A stretch of 64,000 bases of DNA from SFWF01 sp045539925. GTDB lineage: Bacteria; Bacillota; Clostridia; Oscillospirales; Acutalibacteraceae. A program made the translations under genes and the position numbers. Position 1 is the first letter of the stretch. Each line of letters begins with the position of its first letter. Below the pieces are notes generated by a model. The model saw nothing but the letters and a program-made list of their open reading frames with translations, was not told where the DNA came from and made no database searches. Location: assembly GCA_045539925.1 (NCBI GenBank), contig JAZQGH010000142.1, positions 89,605 to 153,604 on the forward strand, in the 5' to 3' direction. This document shows, one piece after another, positions 7,790 through 14,456 of the stretch.

Positions 7790-8503
7790 CTAAGTCAGTG
7801 CTTCGATCTCATCTTTAAGTCTGCCAATTATCCTTTTTTCCAGGCGAGAAATATAAGACTGTGAAATGCCAAGTTTATCTGCAACATCCTTTTGAGTCAT
7901 TTCTTCCTCGCCACAGAGACCGAACCTCAGCCTCATAATCACCCGCTCCCTCTCGCACAGATCGGATACCAGCTGATTGAGTATGTCTTTTTCTGCTTCA
8001 TTCTCTATAAGCATTGATATTTCGTTAGGGTCACTGCCTAATACATCTGATAGTAACAGTTCGTTTCCGTCCCAATCAACATTAAGCGGTTCATCAATAG
8101 ATACTTCATTCTTAAGGCCCGAAAATTTCCTCAGATACATAAGTATTTCATTTTCAATACATCTCGATGCGTATGTTGCAAGTTTAATATTTTTATCAGG
8201 TCTGAAGGTGTTTACTGCTTTTATAAGACCGATGGTGCCGATTGAAATCAGGTCTTCTATGTTGGATGTGCCTGTATCAAATTTTTTTGCAATATAAACT
8301 ACAAGTCTGAGATTATGTGTTATCAGCATATCTCTTACCTTACGGTCTTTTCCGTCATAAGTCAAAAGCAATGAGGATTCTTCTTTTGCGCTGAGTGGAG
8401 GGGGCAAACGCTCTGCTCCATTGATGTAATGGACAGTTTCTGCCCTGAAAAATCTACAGTACAGCCTTAAAAGCATTTCTTTCATTCTTAATACTATCTT
8501 CAT
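7790..8503 (-). CDS. sigE: sporulation sigma factor SigE
   Basis: The early mother-cell sigma factor of sporulation. The 237-residue protein has the pro-sequence region, then ERLPPPLS and the region 2 blocks NLRLVVYIAKKF, EDLISIGTIGLIKAV and ATYASRCIENEILMYLR, which match Bacillus SigE closely. It ends with the region 4 helix-turn-helix (TQKDVADKLGISQSYISRLEKR). It starts 6 bases after the spoIIGA stop and its ribosome site lies inside the end of spoIIGA. In many relatives sigG follows; here the next genes are tRNAs. Confidence 0.95.
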   Translation of the reverse strand: MKIVLRMKEMLLRLYCRFFRAETVHYINGAERLPPPLSAKEESSLLLTYDGKDRKVRDMLITHNLRLVVYIAKKFDTGTSNIEDLISIGTIGLIKAVNTFRPDKNIKLATYASRCIENEILMYLRKFSGLKNEVSIDEPLNVDWDGNELLLSDVLGSDPNEISMLIENEAEKDILNQLVSDLCERERVIMRLRFGLCGEEEMTQKDVADKLGISQSYISRLEKRIIGRLKDEIEALT

Positions 8504-8509
8504 ATACCG

Positions 8510-9346
8510 TCACCCTTTATCAGATATTCTGTCAACCGCACAGAGCGGAATTATCGCATCAAAACCATTATCAATATTTTGTTTTGCAGAAGCTATAATT
8601 ATATCTTTATAATCATATCTGCCCGATTTTTCTATACTTATTTCCACACTGTCACACCTCAGAGCATTAAGAACTCCCTTTTCATTTACTGTACTGAAGG
8701 GAATAAGTCTCTTGCGTCTGCTAAGCTCTAGGCTGCCGATAGCAACAAGTATTTCATCATAGTTTCCTTTATTTATAACAATTACAGGCAAGTTGCTAAA
8801 GGGGTCACGCAAATGATTTCCTGTGTCTACAAATCCTTTTAAATTCATAGTATATCCACACACAGATATTTTTAAATCAGCCCTATATCCGCTGAGGCTC
8901 TTATCCGTTATTTTTCGGACTAACATAATCACTGCGTATATCACAGCGGTAAGCAAAATCAGATGCAGAGAAGATATGTTGAAGTAATTTATCATATTTT
9001 CAGTAAAAAATGTTTTATAAAATATGTTTTCAAGTGCTACTACAAATCCGTTAAGTGCAAATGATAGCAATAGAAATATGACCAAGGAACACAAATACGC
9101 TTTAAACCCGAGAACGCCTTGTAAGGTCAATATTAAAACAGAAGCAACAACTATCTTAAAGGCTATATCCAAAAGGATATTATCTGTGTGAACGAGTATG
9201 TAAAGTGACGAAAAACCGCCTATTGCGGCGGCAATCACAAGCCTTGTTGCAGCATATTTTCGCTTTGTAAGTAATGCTGTGAGTTTAAGCAGCAGATAAT
9301 CTACTATTATATTTACAAAAATCAAAGTATCAACATAAATAACCAC
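8510..9346 (-). CDS. spoIIGA: sigma-E processing peptidase SpoIIGA
   Basis: A membrane-bound aspartic protease that removes the SigE pro-sequence. The N-terminal half of the 278-residue protein has about five transmembrane segments. The soluble C-terminal half contains the protease motif GFVDTGNHLRDP near residue 180, with Asp as the catalytic residue and DTG the retropepsin-like signature. The start is GTG at 9346, preceded by GGGTG. It is directly upstream of sigE, the classical spoIIG arrangement. A TGTCGAA word, the core of a Spo0A box, lies about 50 bases upstream. Confidence 0.93.
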   Translation of the reverse strand: MVIYVDTLIFVNIIVDYLLLKLTALLTKRKYAATRLVIAAAIGGFSSLYILVHTDNILLDIAFKIVVASVLILTLQGVLGFKAYLCSLVIFLLLSFALNGFVVALENIFYKTFFTENMINYFNISSLHLILLTAVIYAVIMLVRKITDKSLSGYRADLKISVCGYTMNLKGFVDTGNHLRDPFSNLPVIVINKGNYDEILVAIGSLELSRRKRLIPFSTVNEKGVLNALRCDSVEISIEKSGRYDYKDIIIASAKQNIDNGFDAIIPLCAVDRISDKG

Positions 9347-9392
9347 AATATCACCCGTCTTAATGATTATATATTATTAAATAAAAAATATA

Positions 9393-9411
9393 TGTCGAAA
9401 CGGGTTGTCAC
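9393..9411. promoter_or_regulatory. candidate Spo0A-binding sites (0A boxes) upstream of spoIIGA
   Basis: TGTCGAA at 9393-9399 is an exact core 0A box. A weaker TGTCACA follows at 9406-9412, close to one helical turn away. The tandem arrangement resembles the spoIIG promoter of Bacillus, which Spo0A-P activates. Assignment rests on the motif and gene context only. Confidence 0.5.
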
Positions 9412-9445
9412 AAAATAAAACAACCTGCACATTAAGTGCAGGTTG
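9411..9445 (-). terminator. terminator of the htrA operon
   Basis: The 10-base arms CAACCTGCAC (9421-9430) and GTGCAGGTTG (9436-9445) are followed, reading leftward, by TTTTATTTTG. It sits 6 bases after the htrA stop. Confidence 0.85.
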
Positions 9446-9451
9446 CCGTTT

Positions 9452-10810
9452 TTAATAACCTTCGGGCCAATCAAAGGAACCACCATTTTGATTGTTCTCG
9501 TCCGATTCACCGCTTGAATTAACATAGCTTGACGAGCCTTCATCATTGAGAAGCACAGCGTTAAGATTGACCGTCTCTCCAGTACTCTTAAGGACAGTAA
9601 GAAGTATCGTATCTCCTGCGTTGCATTCCTCGAGAGTATCCAAAATTATAGCATCGTCGTAAATAAGAATGTCGTTCACTCTTACGATCATATCACCTTT
9701 TTCAAGCTGACCGTAAAGCGCGCTGTCCTGCGAAACCTCCTCAACGAGAAGTCCGCAAGAGTCAAGCCCCCCTATCTCTGCTAACGCCTTATTATAGAAG
9801 TAGTATGTTATTCCAAGTTTGGCTCTGTTTTTAACATTACCGTGCTCTATAAGAGATTCAACTATCTTCTTTACGGTTTTAGTAGGTATCGCATATCCGA
9901 CACCTTCATATGCAGTGTCAGCAATTTTTGATGATGTGATTCCTACTATCTGCCCGTACATATTCACAAGTGCACCGCCTGAGTTTCCCGGATTGATGGC
10001 TGTATCGGTCTGAATAAAGTTTGAGGTATAGCTTGTTGTAATCGATTTGCGCACCTTTGGAACAGAAACAATGCCTGTAGTAATTGTTGATTTTAAACTG
10101 TATCCGTTAGGGCAACCGATTGCACAAACCTCTTCTCCCGACACAAGCTTTGCCGAGTCACCAAATTCAGGAACAGAAAGTCTGACATTTTCGGAAATTT
10201 TAAGCACAGCAAGGTCACTGCGTGTATCGCCTGCGACATAATAGGCGTTGTATTCGTTGCCGTCATTTAGAAACACTTTAAACTTTGCAGACGGAATTTC
10301 AGAATATATGTGATCGTTCGTAACAATGTATCCATTATCGGAGAAAACGACTCCTGATGCCTCACCCATATTGCCTTTATCATTATAAACAAGTATCCCT
10401 ACTACTGAAGCTGCAACCTTATCATAGACTGCAGATGCCGTCATAAACGAACCATCTGTGGGGCGGTCCTGAAGGGTTATTCCGACAGAATCACTGCTTC
10501 CAAGACCAACACTATTTCCAAATTTACCAAGAAAATATCCGCCTAAGGTGCATCCGCTCAAGGCTATAACAAGAGCGAGTAAAATGCAAAACAGCTTCAG
10601 TCCTTTATTGGGCACCTTTGCCGACGGAGACTGCTCTTCGGGAATTGTGACACGCTCAGCCGTAACCACTTCTTCAAACGAGTCGCTCGATGTCTCAACG
10701 TTATCCGTCTCCTCTGCACATTCAGTATCGTTTACTTCAAAACGAGCTTCTGGTTGATCATTCTTTTCTACTGCTTCATTATTTTCAAAATTGTTTTCAA
10801 GGTTTTCCAT
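9452..10810 (-). CDS. htrA: HtrA/DegP-type membrane-anchored serine protease
   Basis: An envelope quality-control protease of 452 residues. It has an acidic cytoplasmic N-terminus (1-69), one membrane segment (about 71-95), a trypsin-like domain with catalytic triad His167 (TNDHIY), Asp199 (RSDLAVLK) and Ser277 (GNSGGAL), and one PDZ domain near 320-420. The tail is low-complexity. It is the last gene of an operon with a response regulator and a sensor kinase, which fits induction by envelope stress; the stimulus is not known. Confidence 0.92.
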   Translation of the reverse strand: MENLENNFENNEAVEKNDQPEARFEVNDTECAEETDNVETSSDSFEEVVTAERVTIPEEQSPSAKVPNKGLKLFCILLALVIALSGCTLGGYFLGKFGNSVGLGSSDSVGITLQDRPTDGSFMTASAVYDKVAASVVGILVYNDKGNMGEASGVVFSDNGYIVTNDHIYSEIPSAKFKVFLNDGNEYNAYYVAGDTRSDLAVLKISENVRLSVPEFGDSAKLVSGEEVCAIGCPNGYSLKSTITTGIVSVPKVRKSITTSYTSNFIQTDTAINPGNSGGALVNMYGQIVGITSSKIADTAYEGVGYAIPTKTVKKIVESLIEHGNVKNRAKLGITYYFYNKALAEIGGLDSCGLLVEEVSQDSALYGQLEKGDMIVRVNDILIYDDAIILDTLEECNAGDTILLTVLKSTGETVNLNAVLLNDEGSSSYVNSSGESDENNQNGGSFDWPEGY

Positions 10811-10822
10811 TATAACTTTCTC

Positions 10823-12241
10823 CTATCCTTGTAGCGGCAAAAGAACAGTAAATTCCGTATACTCTCCTGCCCTACTGTGAACATAAATTGTTCCACCGTG
10901 CAGTTCTACAATGGTCTTGCAAATATAAAGACCGAGTCCGAGACTTTCTTTATGGTTTGATCTTGATTTGTCTATTTTGTAGAAACGTTCAAAAATATGG
11001 GGTATGTCCTTTTCTGGTATTCCTGCACCTGTGTTTTTTATCTTGAATTCAAGATTTTTATCAAGTCTGTGAAGACAAAACTCTATTTCTCCGCCTTCAT
11101 CGGTAAATTTGACTGCATTATCTGTTAAATTGTAAAAAACTTGATGGAGCAAGTCCCTATCTCCAAAAACCGTTGTTTCAGAAAGCGAATCAAGACCTGA
11201 TATTTCGATATTCTTCGCAAAAATCGTTTGTTCCATCGACAAAACAACGCTGAGCACAGTTTCCGAGACCTTAAAGTCTGTGCATTTCAGTGCATCCGTT
11301 TCGGACTCGAGCCGAGAAAGACTGAGCATTGATTGCACAAGCCGCGAAAGTCTCCTGACCTCATCAGCTACGATAGATAAATAATAATCTCTCTTGCTTT
11401 CATCTATAGTTCCGTCTATTATACCGTCTATAAACCCGCTGATGGTCGTCATCGGGGTCTTAAGTTCGTGAGAAACATTTGCAATAAAGCTTTTACCCGT
11501 TTTTTCTGTCCTTGAAAGTGAATCTGTCATACGGTTAAAAAGAAGTGACAGTTCACCTATTTCATCATCACTGATAACAGGTACTCTTTTGGAAAAATCG
11601 CCATTTGCTATTGACTTTGCGGCAATAGACATATATTTAAGAGGACGAGTAATTCGGTAAACTATGCTGTACTGGGCTACGAACATAAACAGAAGCGGAA
11701 AAATAGCCGAAATAGCATACATACCAAACATCATTTTTATAAGATCGCCTGCAGTCATCGCTTTAGACACGGCAATAATAAAATATAGTCGCTGAGAACC
11801 AGCAACCACCCTTTTAGAAGATGTATAGTTCATTTTGTCATACATACCGTCGATGCTTGAAAGCTCTAACTTACCCTCATAGGAAATCTGTTCTAAAAAA
11901 TCTGCACCCAGAATGGTGTTGCCATGAACACAATTGCCTTTATCGTTATACTGATCGCAACCACATACAAGTATACGTCCTGTTTTATCCGCAAGATAAA
12001 TATCAAGCTGATTAACAGTAGATAAGGTGTGAAACGTCTCTACCACAAGTTTATCGGTAGGCTCAACACCGTCTTTGAGCATATCGGAAATTGAATTGCT
12101 ACTACTGCTGATTATATTATACTTATTACTTGCAAACTCGTCATTTATTGCAATCGAAAGAAGCACGAATACAAGAGTGAGTGTTATAAATAAAACACAA
12201 GAAGTTGTAAAGAAAAGCTTCTTAAATATTTTTAGCTTCAT
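10823..12241 (-). CDS. sensor histidine kinase with extracytoplasmic Cys/His cluster
   Basis: The sensor of a two-component system, 472 residues. Membrane segments near 9-31 and 167-195 enclose a sensing domain of about 130 residues. A HAMP linker follows, then the HisKA domain with phospho-acceptor His258 (SHELKTP) and an ATPase domain. The sensing domain carries Cys93, Cys95, Cys104 and His106 (C-x-C-x8-C-x-H), a possible metal or redox site. It lies 4 bases after its response regulator and 12 bases before htrA. Confidence 0.9.
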   Translation of the reverse strand: MKLKIFKKLFFTTSCVLFITLTLVFVLLSIAINDEFASNKYNIISSSSNSISDMLKDGVEPTDKLVVETFHTLSTVNQLDIYLADKTGRILVCGCDQYNDKGNCVHGNTILGADFLEQISYEGKLELSSIDGMYDKMNYTSSKRVVAGSQRLYFIIAVSKAMTAGDLIKMMFGMYAISAIFPLLFMFVAQYSIVYRITRPLKYMSIAAKSIANGDFSKRVPVISDDEIGELSLLFNRMTDSLSRTEKTGKSFIANVSHELKTPMTTISGFIDGIIDGTIDESKRDYYLSIVADEVRRLSRLVQSMLSLSRLESETDALKCTDFKVSETVLSVVLSMEQTIFAKNIEISGLDSLSETTVFGDRDLLHQVFYNLTDNAVKFTDEGGEIEFCLHRLDKNLEFKIKNTGAGIPEKDIPHIFERFYKIDKSRSNHKESLGLGLYICKTIVELHGGTIYVHSRAGEYTEFTVLLPLQG

Positions 12242-12244
12242 AAT

Positions 12245-12931
12245 TTATTTCACTTCAAATTTATATCCAACGCCCCAAACAGTTTTAAGGGTCCATAGTT
12301 CAGATACATTTTCCAGTTTTTCGCGTAATCTCTTAACATGTACATCAACAGTTCTGGAATCACCGTAATAATCAAATCCCCAGACCTCGTCGAGTAACTG
12401 ATCGCGCGTGAAAACTCTGTTTGGATTGCTGGCAAGATGAAATATAAGTTCTAACTCCTTAGGTGGTGTATCTATATGCTTGCCGTCAATAATTAGCTCA
12501 TAATTTGCAATATTTATCTTGAGCTTATCAAAGCAAACTTCATCTCCGCTATCCTTAGCGCTCTGTCCACTGCGGCGAAGCACTGCCTTTACGCGTGCAA
12601 CAACCTCTTTAGCGTCGAACGGTTTTGAAACATAGTCATCGGCACCAAGCTCAAGCCCGAGCACCTTATCAAAGGTTTCACTTTTTGCTGTTATCATAAT
12701 AATAGGAACTTCTGAGGTTTTACGTATTTCTTTACAAACCTGCCATCCGTCAAGACTCGGAAGCATTATATCAAGAAGGATTATGTCGGGAGACTGTGAT
12801 TTTTGTAGTTCGACAGCCTTCATTCCATCTCCGCAAGTAATAACATTAAAACCGTCTTTTTCGAGATAAAGCCTTAGCAGCTCAGAAATATTGGAATCAT
12901 CATCAACAACAAGAACCTTAATTTTATCCAT
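12245..12931 (-). CDS. OmpR-family response regulator
   Basis: A 228-residue transcription factor with a receiver domain (acidic pair in VVDDDSN, phospho-acceptor Asp54 in LLDIMLP, Lys in SKPFD) and a winged-helix DNA-binding domain ending GVGYKFEVK. The ATG at 12931 is chosen because GAGGTG lies just upstream; a TTG four codons earlier is less likely. It is first in the regulator-kinase-HtrA operon and probably controls htrA. Confidence 0.92.
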   Translation of the reverse strand: MDKIKVLVVDDDSNISELLRLYLEKDGFNVITCGDGMKAVELQKSQSPDIILLDIMLPSLDGWQVCKEIRKTSEVPIIMITAKSETFDKVLGLELGADDYVSKPFDAKEVVARVKAVLRRSGQSAKDSGDEVCFDKLKINIANYELIIDGKHIDTPPKELELIFHLASNPNRVFTRDQLLDEVWGFDYYGDSRTVDVHVKRLREKLENVSELWTLKTVWGVGYKFEVK

Positions 12932-13033
12932 AATGCACCTCAATTATGATTGTTAAGACTATTATAAAACTATAATAACATATTTCTGTTAATAGACTGT
13001 AAATAATTTTAACACTTAGGAGCGCAAAAATAA

Positions 13034-13080
13034 AGAAAAAAATTAAAAGACCGTCAAACGGAACACCGAACGACGGTCTT
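13034..13080 (-). terminator. terminator of the zinc-ribbon gene
   Basis: The arms AAGACCGTC (13047-13055) and GACGGTCTT (13072-13080), with an inner CGG/CCG pair, are followed leftward by a T-rich tract. It lies 5 bases after the gene. Confidence 0.8.
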
Positions 13081-13085
13081 AATGC

Positions 13086-13370
13086 TTATTCTGCAGATTC
13101 TTCCTTCATCTTTGCAAAACATTCGCTGCAATACACAGGTCGATCCTCACGGGGTGCAAAAGGAACCTTTGCTACACCACCACACGCATTGCAAACTGCT
13201 TCGTGAAATTCTCTGGGTGCTCCGCCTCTGTTTTTGCGTTTGTCACGACAGGGTTTGCATCTTAAAGGCTCGTTCTCGAAGCCTTTTTCAGCATAGAACT
13301 CCTGCTCCCTTGCAGTGAATACGAACTCCTGTCCGCAATCTTTGCAGGTTAGTGTCTTGTCTTCAAACAT
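13086..13370 (-). CDS. small zinc-ribbon protein (two CxxC pairs per half)
   Basis: A 94-residue protein of a family frequent in Firmicutes. The first half has CKDC (about 9-12) and CKPC (about 38-41). The second half has CNAC near 60 and CSEC near 81, within a VPFxPREDRPVYC block. The spacing indicates two structural zinc sites. The function is unknown; related proteins are often annotated only as zinc-ribbon domain proteins. AGAGGT precedes the start. A tRNA-like element lies 25 bases upstream on the same strand. Confidence 0.8.
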   Translation of the reverse strand: MFEDKTLTCKDCGQEFVFTAREQEFYAEKGFENEPLRCKPCRDKRKNRGGAPREFHEAVCNACGGVAKVPFAPREDRPVYCSECFAKMKEESAE

Positions 13371-13394
13371 CTTTTTTACCTCTCTCGATTAAAT

Positions 13395-13456
13395 TGGTTT
13401 GCCCCGGACGGACTTGCACCGACATCAATATGCTTTGACATTAAGCTACGTGGGCA
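13395..13456 (-). ncRNA. tRNA-like element without an anticodon arm
   Basis: Read leftward, 62 bases run from TGCCC (13456-13452) to GGGCA followed by AA and CCA (13397-13395). Inside is a D-arm-like hairpin GCTT-AATGTCA-AAGC and a T-arm-like hairpin GTCGG-TGCAAGT-CCGTC with one mismatch. Only 8 bases lie between these two arms, so there is no room for a normal anticodon arm. It may be a degenerate tRNA, a tRNA mimic or a structured intercistronic RNA. It sits between the sigH-like gene and the zinc-ribbon gene with no promoter obvious between them. Confidence 0.45.
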
Positions 13457-13483
13457 TATATAAATAAGCGGATAACCGCACAT

Positions 13484-14056
13484 TTACGAATTAAGTTTTT
13501 TACGTATTCTTACCAGTGCGTTATCGACAGATTTTCTGGAAATACCGAGTTGTTTGGCTGTCTCATCATAACTACCTGTCACAAGAAAGGTATTAAGGGC
13601 TCTAAACTCCATATCGGATAAAGATTTTTTTATCTGGTCCGAGATGTCCTGTGAGCCTTCTTTGCCAAAAAATTCTTCCTCGGCGCTCTTTGTTTTTATA
13701 TCTGCCTGAGCATTATCCTCTATAGAAACAATAAGGTCTTCGGGGATCCTCTTCTTAGCAGCAGCTTTTTTAATTGTCGATTTAAGTGAGCGGTCTACAC
13801 AAAGAGTAAGATAGGTTGAAAATGAGGCTGAGTGAAAATCAAACATTTGCGCCGCATAATAAAAAGATATTGTAGCATCCTGAAGCATATCATCATAATC
13901 TCCAACAAGATAATAGTTTTTGGAAATTATATACTTAATCAGAGGAAGATACCTGTAGAACAGCGACTCGAATGCGTCCTGATCGTTTTCACGGATTTTT
14001 ATAATAAGTTCGTCATCTGATAGATTATTGTATTTTTTCACAATGTTTTTGCACAT
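13484..14056 (-). CDS. RNA polymerase sigma-70 family factor, SigH-like
   Basis: A 190-residue sigma factor. Region 2 includes AFESLFYRYLPLIKYI and DMLQDATISFYYAAQMFD. Region 4 ends with DETAKQLGISRKSVDNALVRIRKKL, close to the SigH ending KSIDNALQRVKRKL. In Bacillus SigH drives early sporulation genes, but this protein is somewhat short and may be a paralogue. A short GCGG/CCGC hairpin at 13468-13480 follows the stop. The strand and spacing suggest read-through into the tRNA-like element and the zinc-ribbon gene. Confidence 0.75.
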   Translation of the reverse strand: MCKNIVKKYNNLSDDELIIKIRENDQDAFESLFYRYLPLIKYIISKNYYLVGDYDDMLQDATISFYYAAQMFDFHSASFSTYLTLCVDRSLKSTIKKAAAKKRIPEDLIVSIEDNAQADIKTKSAEEEFFGKEGSQDISDQIKKSLSDMEFRALNTFLVTGSYDETAKQLGISRKSVDNALVRIRKKLNS

Positions 14057-14139
14057 ACTTACCCTAAAATATCGTCATTCACTAATATATATTCAATAAT
14101 AATCTAAATCACATATTTTGTCAAGAAATATTTATATCA

Positions 14140-14448
14140 AAAAAGTGAGCAGCTGTTCGCCCGCGCCTGATAGGGCAGTATTTGTTTCTCGAACAAAATT
14201 CCCTATATTGTTGCCAAAAGCCTCGAAAAGGCGACAGCCTTTCTGCGTTTTACGGCTTAAATACAGGAAATTTTCAGTTTCTACGAAACTGCGAAGCACC
14301 TTAAAAAGAAAATTTTCAGTGACAGAAAAGGCAAAAACCTCCGATAACGCTGACGCGTATCGGAGGTTTTTAACAAATTATGGCGCAAAAATTTCACTTT
14401 TTAAGGAAATACTTCCCTACGGGGCGCGGGCGTTTGCTGCTCACTTTT
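14140..14448. repeat. 309-bp element with terminal inverted repeats, copy A
   Basis: The ends are imperfect inverted repeats of about 43 bases. GTGAGCAGC (14145-14153) matches GCTGCTCAC (14436-14444), CGCCCGCGCC (14158-14167) matches GGCGCGGGCG (14423-14432), and TAGGG matches CCCTA. TATCA flanks both sides (14135-14139, 14449-14453) and may be a target-site duplication. Inside are a hairpin AAAGGC/GCCTTT (14227-14242) within AAGCC/GGCTT and a long central hairpin at 14333-14371. There is no open frame of note. The right half aligns with the element at 63720-64000. It fills the gap between the sigH-like gene and pbp1A. Confidence 0.75.
14333..14371. terminator. central hairpin of copy A, bidirectional terminator shape
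   Basis: AAAAACCTCCGATA pairs with TATCGGAGGTTTTT. An A bulge, a CGC/GCG stem and a TGAC loop cap it. T5 on both strands makes it a plausible terminator for pbp1A, read leftward. The cap is identical in copy B while the stem differs by compensating changes. Confidence 0.7.
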
Positions 14449-14456
14449 TATCATTA

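Noticed and set aside
14140..14448. Insertion sequence
   Set aside because: At 309 bases with no transposase frame it is at most a non-autonomous (MITE-like) element.
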